Of a DNA stretch of 64,000 nucleotides, positions 31,101-39,056 are shown one piece after another. The translations under genes and the position numbers were made by a program. Each line of letters begins with the position of its first letter. Within the stretch, counting starts at the first letter, position 1. The DNA lies in the NCBI RefSeq assembly GCF_900103195.1, contig NZ_FMWU01000003.1:124001-188000 (forward strand). The letters run 5' to 3'. Source of the stretch: Methylobacterium sp. UNC378MF (GTDB lineage Bacteria > Pseudomonadota > Alphaproteobacteria > Rhizobiales > Beijerinckiaceae). The notes under the pieces are model-generated. The model made no database searches, was not told the DNA's origin, and was given only the letters and a program-made list of their open reading frames with translations.

Positions 31101-31706
31101 GGGGCTTTCTCCTCGGGCCTTCGGGGACGGCCCGGAGGCCGGGGTGCGGGTGACGACCAGACAGGCGCGGAGCTTCGGGCCGTCGCCTTCGGCCTGGTCG
31201 GAACGGATCTGAGAGGCCGCGTCGGCCGGGATCGGGACCGCGGAGATCTCCAGCGGCTCCCAATCGACCACGTCCCAGCGGGCAACCGTGCCGTCGTCGG
31301 CCTCGGTCTTCTCGACCTTGTGGACCCAGTAGCCGACGCTGACGTTGCGGATGACGCCTTCGCGGATCTTCTGGACCGTGTCGGCGACGCCGGGCGCCTT
31401 CGAGAGCTGGATGCGGGCGAGCCCGCGGCCGTCCTCGATCTTGGCCGAGCCGGGCACGACCGCGCCGATGACGTTGTCGCAGCCGTAGGAGCAGTGGCTG
31501 TCGAGGAAGGGAGCGCCGAGGTTCAGGCGCTCCAGGCGGATTGCCTTAGGTTCGACCGAGAGGACTTCGTCGTACTCGGTCCCGTCCCACCAGTCGTAGC
31601 GCCGGACGCTCGCGCCCGTCGTCCAGACGATCTCGATGGTGTTGCTGTCCGCGTCGAAGCTCTCCGCGCGCACGGCCGCCAAGCGGTCGAACTGCGGGAG
31701 CTGCAC
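30438..31706 (-). CDS. HK97-type prohead protease fused to a hyperacidic scaffold
   Basis: A protease domain (roughly the first 165 residues) has the prohead-protease plan: LGAPFLDSHCSYGCDNVIGA (catalytic His in LDSH), IREGVIRNVSVGYWVHKVEK (catalytic Ser in VSVGY) and WEPLEISAVPIPAD. The C-terminal ~220 residues form a scaffold with a ~60-residue Asp/Glu/Arg tract. The start is uncertain: GTG at 31706 is just before the conserved region (VQLPQFDRLAAVRAESFDAD), while an ATG at 31841 would add 45 residues of portal-overlapping shadow sequence. The gene overlaps the portal frame by at least 160 bases. Confidence 0.75.
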   Translation of the reverse strand: MQLPQFDRLAAVRAESFDADSNTIEIVWTTGASVRRYDWWDGTEYDEVLSVEPKAIRLERLNLGAPFLDSHCSYGCDNVIGAVVPGSAKIEDGRGLARIQLSKAPGVADTVQKIREGVIRNVSVGYWVHKVEKTEADDGTVARWDVVDWEPLEISAVPIPADAASQIRSDQAEGDGPKLRACLVVTRTPASGPSPKARGESPMATKPVKPKSQRAKSPAELEAEKKRLAEARRRAAEQRAARDDESETDEDAEGDAERDEDQDEERDGDDAEDGDAGSDDERDGDDHAEDDEDRDGDDEDDGEGERAAPKPAKRKALTPAEVRRAAEAAVRADRVRGAKIREIAKQFGFPNLGERHANGETSVRAFKDLVLERLAARQAKRSSTTFAAASTAGVGEEYRGATPPARDVEKGAAEARALLGKK

Positions 31707-33213
31707 GACCCCTTCGGCCGCGGGCGGCGCTCCGGTTCGGGCGGGAGAGCTCGGGCTCCTCGCCGGCGTCCTCCTCCTGCTCCGGTTGCTGGACGCCCTT
31801 GGCGTTGGTGCGCCGCGGGTCCGAGTCGAGGATGATCTCAAGGTCGTCGACCTTCACGTTGAAGGCGCGGATGCCATCGAGCACGTCGTCGGGGTTGCGC
31901 CCCTTCTCGGCCACGACGTCCTGCCAGGTGCGGAAACCGTTGCGGACTTCGAGCGCAGCGGTCTGGGCATCGGCCAGTGGGTCGACCCAGGCGAACTCAG
32001 GGGGCGACCACTCGACCGGGATGTACGGGGCGTCGATCACGCCCGCGAGGTAGGCGGCCTCGCACCACCATTCCCAGATCGGCTGGAGCGCCATCTGGAT
32101 CAGGATCTGCCACTGGATCGTGCCGACGAGGCGCCGGAACTCGACCAGGCCGCCGCGCATCGAGGAGAAGTTCACCTCGGACAGGTCGTTGGAGATCAGC
32201 TCGGCCGGCATGCGCCAGCCGGCCGCGATCTCCTGCAGCTTCTTGATCTTGTACTCGCCGTAGCCGCCCACGGCCGAAGGCGCGTTGAACCGGACGTCCT
32301 TCGCGCCGTGGAGACGCGGGATCATGCCGGGCTCGAAGCGCTCGACCTCGTTGCCGTCGGCATCCTGGACCTTGATGCCGACAGAGTCCTCGTCGGCGTT
32401 CTCGGCACCGACCACGAAGCCGACGATGCACGCCTCGGTCTTCTTCCGGACGATCTCCGCGAGCTCGTAGTCCGCCTGCAGGTTCGTCGGCTCGATCGCC
32501 GGCGTGCCCCACGGGACGCCGCGCGTCTGGGTCCGTTGCATCTCGAAGACGTGCAGGACCTCGTCGGCCGGCACCGGCGCCGACACCATCGGCTCGCCGC
32601 CGTAGAAGTACGGCAGGTTGCCGGGGTGGTACGGGTAGAGCCAGTAGGCGCGCCGCTTCTGGCTCGCCATGTCGATCTCGACACCCTGGATGGTTAGCGC
32701 GCCTTCGTTCAGCACGCCGTTGCGCATCGGGTCGAGGAAGTCGGCCTCGAGCAGCTGCAGCTCCAGCGGCACGTCGCCCTTGCCGCGCTTCTTGACGTAC
32801 CGGCGTCGGATCAGGGCGTCGCCGCCCTCGACCATTTCCCGGAACATCAGCGCCTGGAGGCCGTAGAAATCGAGCCGCCCGGCGTGGTCGCAGCGGAACG
32901 ACCAGCGCTGGAACGCCTCCCAGATCTTGCGGTCCTTCGAAGGCGAACCGGTCACCGGCCGGGGCACGATGCCCTCGCCAACGACGTTCGACACGAGGCT
33001 CGCCGTCGCCTTGGCGGCGAACGGATTATTGCGCACGAGCCAGCGCGACTTGTCGCGCAGGGTTCGGGCCTCGTTGTAGATCTCCGCGTCTGCCGACCGG
33101 ACTGGGCCGAGCCACGCGTCGCCGTTCCGGCTGCGCTGCGCGGCCTCGTAGGAGCGCTTGCGCGGGCGAGCGGCGGCGGTCTCCGCGCCCTCGACCTTTA
33201 TCTCGCCGGCCAT
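31546..33213 (-). CDS. Portal protein (lambda gpB family)
   Basis: A 555-residue protein. Family marks: SRWLVRNNPFAAKATASLVS (~55-74) with NVVGEGIVP, QLLEADFLDPMRNGVLNEGA, and LSEVNFSSMRGGLVEFRRLV (~345). It forms the dodecameric DNA gate and terminase docking site. ATG overlaps the gpW stop (TGATG). The last ~65 residues (after EPELSRPNRS) are Arg/Gly-rich and look like out-of-frame translation of the protease gene. The natural stop may therefore have been lost, or the overlap is real. Confidence 0.9.
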   Translation of the reverse strand: MAGEIKVEGAETAAARPRKRSYEAAQRSRNGDAWLGPVRSADAEIYNEARTLRDKSRWLVRNNPFAAKATASLVSNVVGEGIVPRPVTGSPSKDRKIWEAFQRWSFRCDHAGRLDFYGLQALMFREMVEGGDALIRRRYVKKRGKGDVPLELQLLEADFLDPMRNGVLNEGALTIQGVEIDMASQKRRAYWLYPYHPGNLPYFYGGEPMVSAPVPADEVLHVFEMQRTQTRGVPWGTPAIEPTNLQADYELAEIVRKKTEACIVGFVVGAENADEDSVGIKVQDADGNEVERFEPGMIPRLHGAKDVRFNAPSAVGGYGEYKIKKLQEIAAGWRMPAELISNDLSEVNFSSMRGGLVEFRRLVGTIQWQILIQMALQPIWEWWCEAAYLAGVIDAPYIPVEWSPPEFAWVDPLADAQTAALEVRNGFRTWQDVVAEKGRNPDDVLDGIRAFNVKVDDLEIILDSDPRRTNAKGVQQPEQEEDAGEEPELSRPNRSAARGRRGRAAPAVRPLGGRARGELRRGQQHHRDRLDDGRERPALRLVGRDRVRRSPLGRT

Positions 33214-33443
33214 CAGCAGCCGTACCCGCGACGATGGTAGCCGCGATCGAAGCTCGCCAGACCGACAGTCGGCACGCGCTGACCGTTCGCCCGGGCCTGC
33301 TGCCGCTCCAGGTAGGCGATGATCTGAATCATCTCCTGGAAGGAGCGGTACGAAGCCGATTTTCCTTCATAGGAAACCGTCAGCACGCCCTGCGCGAGGG
33401 CGGCCTGCATCGCGGCAATCTGGGCGCTGTAGTCTACAGCCAT
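33213..33443 (-). CDS. Head-tail joining protein gpW
   Basis: A 76-residue protein; ATG at 33443 preceded by AGAGG at a good distance. MAVDYSAQIAAMQAALAQGV and SYRSFQEMIQIIAYLERQQA match the gpW family (~70 residues, two helices and a hairpin). It plugs the portal after DNA packaging. It lies between terminase and portal as in lambda, overlapping both by a few bases. Confidence 0.87.
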   Translation of the reverse strand: MAVDYSAQIAAMQAALAQGVLTVSYEGKSASYRSFQEMIQIIAYLERQQARANGQRVPTVGLASFDRGYHRRGYGC

Positions 33444-35485
33444 TTCGATTGCCTCTTGCGGGGTGGCTCCCAATCAGGGGCCTTGGCGGGTTGGGCACGC
33501 GTGGCCACGACCTGGCGCTCGACCGCTTGCGGTTTCGCCGGGCCTTCCGTTGCCGCGTGGGCTTCCGAAGTCTCCGCCGGGTCGTCGGGGCCGTCCTCGC
33601 GCTCGGGCAGCTTGCCCAGCGCGACGTAACGGCCGCTCATCGCCTGGAGGCCGCAGACGGCGACGTAGGCGTAGACGAAGCACACGCCCGCTTCGTGAGC
33701 GGCCTTGGGCTTCTGCCACTCGGTGAAGCCGAGGCGCTGGTGCACCACCAGCTTCTCGCGGGTGAGCTGCTCGAAGTACTCGGCGTCGATCGGGCGCGAC
33801 CCGCGGGCCGGCTCGATCGGGAAGCGGACGTGCCGCGGGCCCGGGTCGGTGACTGTGAGCGAACCGTAGGCGAAGTCGCGGGCGGCGTTGCCGCCGATCA
33901 TGTACCAGGACGCGCCGAGCTTCGAGGACGGCAGCCGTGGCCACACCTTGGTGCGGGAGCCTCGCGCCTCGGACTTACCCTTGATCGCCCAGACCCGCCG
34001 CTTCCGGCGCTCGGTGCAGAAGGCATAGGTCTCGGCCGTGTGGTGGCCGCCGGAGTCGATGGCGGCCGCCCGCACGCGCAGCTCGGTTCCGTCACCCTTC
34101 TTGAAGGTTCGCTTCAGCAGGGCATCGAGGTCGCGCCAGACCTCCGGTTGTGCCGGATCGCCTGGGATGACGAAGTGGCCGATCAGGGCGCATTCGAGCC
34201 CGGGACCCCAGCCCCAAACCGCCCCCTCAATTCGAGCGTTAGCGCCGGACTGGACGTCGCCACCGAGCGTCAGGAAGGACACGAAGTCCGGCACCTCGGC
34301 GCCGTACTCCTCGCGCCGCTCAAGGAAGACGCCGGGCTTGATCTCCTGTCCGAAGGTCTGCCGGTGCGGCCGGCCGAGGCGAAGGTTATTGAACGGCTGG
34401 ACGAGGTTCGCCGGGTCCTCCAGCGCTTCCAACCACTCCTGCACGATCACCGGCCAAGCGGCGTTCGCGTTGAGCGACATGCCGGTCCAGAGGTGGAAGC
34501 CGACGTGACCGGGCGCCTTCGGCGTCGCCGTCGGGCGCCAATCACCGTGCGCGTCCATCCAGGCCTTGCGGCCCTCGTCGATGATGCAGCCGCAGGTGCC
34601 CTGGTACCAGACGGATTTGAGCGACCCGTCTTCGTTCAGGTCCCACTTCAGGCCGTGCGGCGTGTCCTTGCCGCCCCAATCGAGGTACTGCCAGCCGGAA
34701 AGCTCGCCGGCGGTCTCCGAGCACTGCGGGCAGGGTACGAAGTATCGCCGCTGGTCCGAGGCCAGCCACAGCTTCCAGACCCGGCTTGTCTCCTCGAGGA
34801 GCGGGGTCGAGCCTCGGACCTGCTTGCGGTTGTAGAAGGTCTCGCCGCGGGTCCAGAACAGCTTGAGCTTGTCGCCCTGCGTCTTGGCGCCGGGTGTCCA
34901 GCCGTCACCGTCGATCTCGTCGGCGAACATGAACCGGGCGGAGTAGCGCCGGAACGCGTCATCCGAAGCCGCGCCGACGACGCGCACGAGGGCGCCGTTC
35001 GACATCTGGTAGAAGGTCGCGGAGTCCTGCTTTTCGCCCTTCCGGACCGGCCGTAGCATACGGGCCAGCACAGGAGTTTCGCGCAGCATCGGCGCGATCT
35101 CGGTGGCGCCGAACTCCTCCGCATCATCCTCGACCGGCTGCGCCACCGCGCAGAGCGTCGGCTCCTGGTGCAGGTGGTAGCCGATCGCGAGCGTGGCGAG
35201 CCGGGTGTAGCCGACGCGGGCCGCCTTCAGCACGGTGACCAGCGGGATTTCCGGATCGCACATCGCGTCCAGAAGGCCGCGCTGGTAGCCGTAGAGGGTC
35301 ACCGGGCCGCTCTCGGCGCCGGTCGACTTCGGGATCCGCCCGTACTTTTCCGCCCACTCCGAGCCGCTCATGCGCGGCTTGAAGGCCAGGGCGTCGTCGA
35401 ATAGCGCATCCAGGTCGCGGCGCATGGCCTCGCGACCGGCCCCGTACCTACCCGGCAGGGGATGGCTGGTCGGCTCCGCTTTCAT
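33434..35485 (-). CDS. Terminase large subunit (lambda gpA family)
   Basis: A 683-residue protein; start at MKAEPTSHPLPG (35485). ATPase part: Walker A-like LVTVLKAARVGYTRLA (~85-100), Walker B near ARFMFADEIDGDGW (~181-194), and a C-terminal nuclease part with FLTLGGDVQSGANARIEGAV and AAAIDSGGHHTAETYAFC. Length and motifs match gpA-type terminases that cut cos sites. It overlaps gpW by 10 bases and the small subunit by 38. It packages DNA into the prohead. Confidence 0.93.
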   Translation of the reverse strand: MKAEPTSHPLPGRYGAGREAMRRDLDALFDDALAFKPRMSGSEWAEKYGRIPKSTGAESGPVTLYGYQRGLLDAMCDPEIPLVTVLKAARVGYTRLATLAIGYHLHQEPTLCAVAQPVEDDAEEFGATEIAPMLRETPVLARMLRPVRKGEKQDSATFYQMSNGALVRVVGAASDDAFRRYSARFMFADEIDGDGWTPGAKTQGDKLKLFWTRGETFYNRKQVRGSTPLLEETSRVWKLWLASDQRRYFVPCPQCSETAGELSGWQYLDWGGKDTPHGLKWDLNEDGSLKSVWYQGTCGCIIDEGRKAWMDAHGDWRPTATPKAPGHVGFHLWTGMSLNANAAWPVIVQEWLEALEDPANLVQPFNNLRLGRPHRQTFGQEIKPGVFLERREEYGAEVPDFVSFLTLGGDVQSGANARIEGAVWGWGPGLECALIGHFVIPGDPAQPEVWRDLDALLKRTFKKGDGTELRVRAAAIDSGGHHTAETYAFCTERRKRRVWAIKGKSEARGSRTKVWPRLPSSKLGASWYMIGGNAARDFAYGSLTVTDPGPRHVRFPIEPARGSRPIDAEYFEQLTREKLVVHQRLGFTEWQKPKAAHEAGVCFVYAYVAVCGLQAMSGRYVALGKLPEREDGPDDPAETSEAHAATEGPAKPQAVERQVVATRAQPAKAPDWEPPRKRQSKWL

Positions 35486-36014
35486 CGTGGTCCTTGCCGC
35501 GCGCGCCGAACCACCGCTGCGCAATCTCCTCGCGAGCGGCCGTGAAGGCGCGGTTCGTTTCGGTCCGGACCATCCCCTCGATCTCGGGGGCGCTGGTCAT
35601 GGTGGTCGCGCGGGCGGCGACTTTCGAGGCCATGTTCGACAGGCCGGTCTTCAGGACCTGGCAGAAAGCCGCCATGTCGGCGACGACGTCGTGTCTGGAC
35701 ACGACCGCCTTCTGCGCTTCGTCGGCGCCGATCTCCGCGATGGTCGCGTTTGCGATCGCCCGACGACAGTCGGCGTCCTCGCGCTTGGCCTTAGTGTTCT
35801 CGTCGCCGGCGCCCGTCACCGCGCTCTCGACGGCACGCTGGATGCGCCAGTCGATCACGGCAGCCGAGTCGAAGCGCCACTCGACGCCCTTGCTGCCGCG
35901 CTCAAGGAACGGGCAGCCCTTCTCGACCCAGCCGTCGATCGTGGGCAGGCTGACGCCACAGAGGCTCGCCAACTCGCCGCGATTGATCGGCCGGCCATCA
36001 ATCGGGCCGGTCAT
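35448..36014 (-). CDS. Terminase small subunit (Nu1-like)
   Basis: A 188-residue protein starting MTGPIDGRPINRGELASLCG. A winged-helix of Nu1 type: NRGELASLCGVSLPTIDGWV (~10-29) then EKGCPFLERGSKGVEWRFD. The C-terminal half is helical (ADMAAFCQVLKTGLSNMASK) and binds the large subunit. It should recognise the cos region, and the inverted repeat just upstream (36082-36127) is a candidate. Confidence 0.87.
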   Translation of the reverse strand: MTGPIDGRPINRGELASLCGVSLPTIDGWVEKGCPFLERGSKGVEWRFDSAAVIDWRIQRAVESAVTGAGDENTKAKREDADCRRAIANATIAEIGADEAQKAVVSRHDVVADMAAFCQVLKTGLSNMASKVAARATTMTSAPEIEGMVRTETNRAFTAAREEIAQRWFGARGKDHDESGADQPSPAG

Positions 36015-36081
36015 AAACAACAACCCCGATTTCGAAATTTCTCAGAGGGTGGACCGATGGGGTCCGAATTCCCCTCACCGG

Positions 36082-36127
36082 CACCCCCCTCCCGGAAGGA
36101 CCCTGGATTTGGCCTGGGAGGGGGGTG
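36082..36127. repeat. Perfect 12-bp inverted repeat upstream of the terminase genes (candidate cos-region structure)
   Basis: CACCCCCCTCCC (36082-36093) and its complement GGGAGGGGGGTG (36116-36127) lie in a 200-bp non-coding gap just before the small terminase start. In lambda the cos site is adjacent to Nu1. No U-tract follows, so a simple terminator is less likely. Confidence 0.45.
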
Positions 36128-36215
36128 AGGCATCCTCTCGGCCCTCTGGCTCGCCCCTCGGGCGCCCGGATGGCCCTCCCGAAGCCTGCGCGGGCCGCTG
36201 GCGACCGCCGCCGGA

Positions 36216-36944
36216 TCAGCCCTTGCGGCGCACGTCGTTGACGACGAAGCGCTCCCACGCCGCCCGGAAGTGCTTCCGGTACGCAGCCGGCACCACGGCG
36301 CCCGCCTTCTCGTAGTAGGGGAAGCGCTTGGAGTAGCTGACGCCCTTCACGAACAGGAAGATGGGCACCGCCCACTTCTCCTTCTGAAGGTAGATCCCGT
36401 CCGGCGCCTTACCGTGGTTGCGGAAGACGATGTACTCGACGTTCCGCCCGACGTTGCGGCGCTTCGAGCGCGCCGTGGTGTTCTGGTACCGATCCGACTG
36501 CGCGCCCAGCGCCGAGAGCATGCGGGTGATGAAGGCCCCCGACACGTTGCCGTTGCCGTCCCGCGGGCAGCGCGTGCTGGGCACCGCGAACTCGCCGGCG
36601 AGCATCAGACCCTTGCGGATCAGCAGGACCTCGAACCGCTTGTGGCGGCGCGTGCCGCCGGCGACTTGAGGCCCGAGGAACTTCCAGGCCGGGATCGAGC
36701 TGCCGCCCTCCTTGAAGCCGAGCTCCGCCTGGAGGCGTTGCTTCGTGGCCGGCCGGACCATCAGGCTGTTGAGCGTGAAGTTCGACGGCTGGTCGAACAC
36801 GGACCGCATGGTCTCGCGCTCGGCCTCCCGTGCGTCCTTCATCGCGTTGGTCAGTGCGACCGCGGCGACGAACGGCACCTGCCGGGCAGCCCGACCAGCG
36901 GCCTCGGCCTTGAGGCCGAACTCGCTGGCGTCGAGCTTCAGCAT
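36216..36944 (-). CDS. Phage protein of unknown function (virion-morphogenesis type)
   Basis: A 242-residue basic protein. REAERETMRSVFDQPSNFTL and NSLMVRPATKQRLQAELGFK (~39-79) match a widespread prophage family with a VFDxPT-FTLN-x-x-x-VKPAT wording. The C-terminal half (RNVGRNVEYIVFRNHGKAPD) is beta-structured. Encoded upstream of terminase on the same strand. I cannot assign a virion role; a minor capsid or tail-attachment role is plausible. Confidence 0.6.
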   Translation of the reverse strand: MLKLDASEFGLKAEAAGRAARQVPFVAAVALTNAMKDAREAERETMRSVFDQPSNFTLNSLMVRPATKQRLQAELGFKEGGSSIPAWKFLGPQVAGGTRRHKRFEVLLIRKGLMLAGEFAVPSTRCPRDGNGNVSGAFITRMLSALGAQSDRYQNTTARSKRRNVGRNVEYIVFRNHGKAPDGIYLQKEKWAVPIFLFVKGVSYSKRFPYYEKAGAVVPAAYRKHFRAAWERFVVNDVRRKG

Positions 36945-36948
36945 GGGA

Positions 36949-37020
36949 TCAGCGCCCGACGGTGATGGTCTTCAGCTCGCCCGAGACCGGATCGAGGATC
37001 GTCAGCGTCTGCGCGGCCAT
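36949..37020 (-). CDS. 23-residue peptide
   Basis: MAAQTLTILDPVSGELKTIT plus VGR, ending four bases before the next gene. It lies in the gap between two real genes in the same direction, with spacing of 2 and 4 bases, which supports translation. Function unknown. Confidence 0.4.
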   Translation of the reverse strand: MAAQTLTILDPVSGELKTITVGR

Positions 37021-37022
37021 GG

Positions 37023-37292
37023 TCAGCAGACCTGCATCGGTTGCGGCACGTCCCGGCTCTGCTGGACGAGGCGCGTGGCCGGCCGCTCGATCGACAGCTC
37101 GGCAGCGTTGTCGAGGACCAGGACGGTGACGTCCCGGACGCCGGCGGCCGCGCACATGCGGATCAGGTCGTCCTGCCAGCGCGCGGCCGTCGCTGGCTGC
37201 AGCTTCTGCGACGTACGCAGTACCAGGATGTCGCCGTGCCGGACCTCGAGGCGGTCCAACTGGCGGTCGATCTCTTCGGCCAAAGGGCTCAC
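37023..37292 (-). CDS. Small hypothetical protein coupled to the serine recombinase
   Basis: An 89-residue protein starting GTG at 37292, overlapping the recombinase stop (GTGA). Alpha/beta layout: RHGDILVLRTSQKLQPATAA, VRDVTVLVLDNAAELSIERP. It resembles small unknown phage proteins with a VLVL(D) strand pair. Translational coupling suggests co-expression with the recombinase, perhaps as an accessory factor; not proven. Confidence 0.55.
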   Translation of the reverse strand: MSPLAEEIDRQLDRLEVRHGDILVLRTSQKLQPATAARWQDDLIRMCAAAGVRDVTVLVLDNAAELSIERPATRLVQQSRDVPQPMQVC

Positions 37293-38185
37293 CGGACGAT
37301 GCGGGCATGCGTGCCCTGGCGGTTCACGTGGGTCACGGCGCCGTCCGTCACGAAGACGTACTCGACCTTGCCCGAGTAGACCTGGTTGTTGAGCAGGTAG
37401 CTCACGTTCGAGGGCCACCAGCGCTTGCCCTTCGGCGACGGCACACCGTCGGCGTTCAAGCCGTCGGCGATCGCCTTGAGGGTGCGGCCGGCGCCGTTCT
37501 CATCGAAGATCCGGCGCACGATCGGCGCCCGCTCGACGTCGATCAGCAGGCCGCCCTTCCCATCGGACAGGTAGCCGTAGGGAATGACGCCGCCAGCGAA
37601 GCCGCCGCGGCCGGCCTTCTGCATCCGGCCGCCCTTGGTCCGCTCGATGATGACCGAGCGCTCCTGCTCGGCCATCGCCGAGAGGACGCCGAAGATGAGC
37701 TTGCCCGATGGCGAGCCCGTGTCGATCGCCTCCGTCACCGAGCGGATCGTCACACCGTGCAGCGTGTCGAGCTCGGCCGAGGTGGTGACCGCCAGCGCGA
37801 TGTTGCGCGCCAGGCGGTCGAAGCGTTTCACCAGGAGCACGCTGAAGCGCCGGTCGGCGGCGAGCTGCAGGACCTGGCTGAAGCCCGGCCGCTCGGCAGG
37901 CTTCACGGTACCGGACACACCGGGGTCGGCCAGGACCTGGACGAGGTCGAGGCCGACGGCCGTGGCGTAAGCGCGGATCGCCTGTTCCTGCTCGGGCAGG
38001 CTGTTGCCGCGCTGGGCCTGCTCATCCGTCGACACCCGCAGGTAGCCGACGGCGAGCGCCCGGACCTCCTCGCGTTCTGCCGCCTGGACAGCATTCCTAC
38101 GGAGCGCGCGTCGGGCGCGGGCGCTACTTGCAGCCACCCGCAAGCCCCTGTTTTTGCTATTGTTTTTCGAGGACCTGAGGGCCAA
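37289..38185 (-). CDS. Serine recombinase (resolvase plus Recombinase domain, no zinc-ribbon/coiled-coil tail)
   Basis: Up to 298 residues; TTG at 38185 gives the longest frame, but the conserved part begins ~40 residues later (LAVGYLRVSTDEQAQRGNSL, with the nucleophilic Ser in RVS). DNA-cutting domain: VLLVKRFDRLARNIALAV, FGVLSAMAEQERSVIIERTK. The Recombinase domain follows (GGVIPYGYLSDGKGGLLIDV, SNVSYLLNNQVYSGKVEYVF). The protein ends right after it, so it lacks the long C-terminal domain of large serine integrases. Paired inverted repeats lie directly upstream. It could be the integrase, an invertase or a resolvase. Confidence 0.85.
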   Translation of the reverse strand: MALRSSKNNSKNRGLRVAASSARARRALRRNAVQAAEREEVRALAVGYLRVSTDEQAQRGNSLPEQEQAIRAYATAVGLDLVQVLADPGVSGTVKPAERPGFSQVLQLAADRRFSVLLVKRFDRLARNIALAVTTSAELDTLHGVTIRSVTEAIDTGSPSGKLIFGVLSAMAEQERSVIIERTKGGRMQKAGRGGFAGGVIPYGYLSDGKGGLLIDVERAPIVRRIFDENGAGRTLKAIADGLNADGVPSPKGKRWWPSNVSYLLNNQVYSGKVEYVFVTDGAVTHVNRQGTHARIVR

Positions 38186-38250
38186 TTACTAGACCTTAAG
38201 AGGTGTAGTAATTGGCCGGTTTGGCGTGCGGTCTGGACCGGCCAAACCGG
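38180..38250. repeat. Two adjacent perfect inverted repeats upstream of the recombinase (candidate recombination site)
   Basis: GGCCAATTACTA (38180-38191) pairs with TAGTAATTGGCC (38206-38217) across 14 bases. Then CCGGTTTGGC (38216-38225) pairs with GCCAAACCGG (38241-38250) across 15 bases. The first repeat is AT-richer than its surroundings and overlaps the possible recombinase start. Serine recombinase sites are short inverted repeats around a dinucleotide crossover, often beside the gene. Confidence 0.55.
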
Positions 38251-38256
38251 GTCCAA

Positions 38257-38319
38257 TCAGGCGGCGAACGCCCGGGCAAAGCCCAGTGCGAACCGGCGGT
38301 ACCAGGCGCGGAACATCAT
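38257..38319 (-). CDS. 20-residue Arg/aromatic peptide
   Basis: MMFRAWYRRFALGFARAFAA, starting on the stop codon of the preceding small gene (ATGATGA-type overlap). A short amphipathic, membrane-active-looking peptide. The perfect coupling supports expression; role unknown. Confidence 0.4.
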   Translation of the reverse strand: MMFRAWYRRFALGFARAFAA

Positions 38320-38459
38320 CGGTCCCGCAGGATCCGACCCCACTCGTCGAGCAGGGTCATCGGCAGCTGGTAGCTCGCCTCGACGACGATCGTGGCCGCG
38401 GCCGCGTAGATCGCGACGAGGGACCAGAGGTCGAGGTGGGGGCGCGGCTCAGAGCGCAT
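38316..38459 (-). CDS. 47-residue membrane peptide
   Basis: The protein has a hydrophilic start (MRSEPRPHLDLWSLVAIYAA), one membrane helix and a charged end (LLDEWGRILRDR). It overlaps the gene upstream by 11 bases and the peptide gene downstream by 4. Too short for standard gene calling, but both junctions are coupled. Role unknown. Confidence 0.5.
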   Translation of the reverse strand: MRSEPRPHLDLWSLVAIYAAAATIVVEASYQLPMTLLDEWGRILRDR

Positions 38460-38856
38460 CGTCACCCACTAGGTCCTCGACGATCGCCTCGCGGTCCTCG
38501 TCGGAGTCGGCGAGGCGATGCGCGTGGATCTCCGTCGCGCCGTCAGCCGCGGCGAGCTCGACGGCCTCGGCCATCGTGCCGCGCCAGCCGACGCCGACGA
38601 TGCGGGCGAGCCCGTCATCACCGCGACGCACGCCGATCAGGACGGCGCCGGGCGCGTCGACGTCGGAGCGGGCCTGGGCCAGCGTGTAGACCGCCACGAC
38701 GTAGCGGCGGCCGGACTGGCCGCGCCACGCGGAGAGGTCGAGCACCGAGCAGCGCTGCCCGCGCAGACGCTCCTCGCGGATCTCACGGCGTACCATGCGA
38801 TCCCCTCGGGCCTTGGCGAAGGCGGCGCCCCAGGCGACGCGGCGGTTGGAACTCAC
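38449..38856 (-). CDS. Hypothetical protein
   Basis: A 135-residue protein from GTG at 38856, which overlaps the previous stop (GTGA); an ATG at 38796 is the alternative. It has RRYVVAVYTLAQARSDVDAP, an Arg/Asp-rich middle and an acidic C-terminus (DSDEDREAIVEDLVGDDAL). No family recognised. Confidence 0.55.
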   Translation of the reverse strand: MSSNRRVAWGAAFAKARGDRMVRREIREERLRGQRCSVLDLSAWRGQSGRRYVVAVYTLAQARSDVDAPGAVLIGVRRGDDGLARIVGVGWRGTMAEAVELAAADGATEIHAHRLADSDEDREAIVEDLVGDDAL

Positions 38857-39056
38857 GGGCGGGAGCCGCACACCACCTTGGTGTAGCGGCCGTCGCCGAG
38901 CAGCTGCTCGCGGGCGACGCTCGTCTGGCCCGTCATGAGACAGGCGAAGACGGAGGGCGTCTTCACGGTGATGACGTCGAGCGCGGTCTCCCGCGAGCAC
39001 TCGGGCTGGGCCGTCGAGGCGGCGCAGACCAGGATGAGGGCGAAGACCGTGTTCAT
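38853..39056 (-). CDS. Small secreted protein with three Cys
   Basis: A 67-residue protein with a short signal (MNTVFALILVCAASTAQPEC) and further Cys residues (FACLMTG, VVCGSRP). Probably periplasmic with a disulfide. Starts by overlapping the previous stop (ATGA). Function unknown. Confidence 0.5.
   Translation of the reverse strand: MNTVFALILVCAASTAQPECSRETALDVITVKTPSVFACLMTGQTSVAREQLLGDGRYTKVVCGSRP

Noticed and set aside
28848..31835. A 995-codon plus-strand open frame
   Set aside because: It is antisense to the capsid, decoration and protease genes and consists of Arg/Gly/Ala-rich shadow sequence typical of very GC-rich DNA.
33449..35056. 535-codon plus-strand frame opposite the terminase
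   Set aside because: Antisense shadow with no recognisable domains; the terminase is certain.
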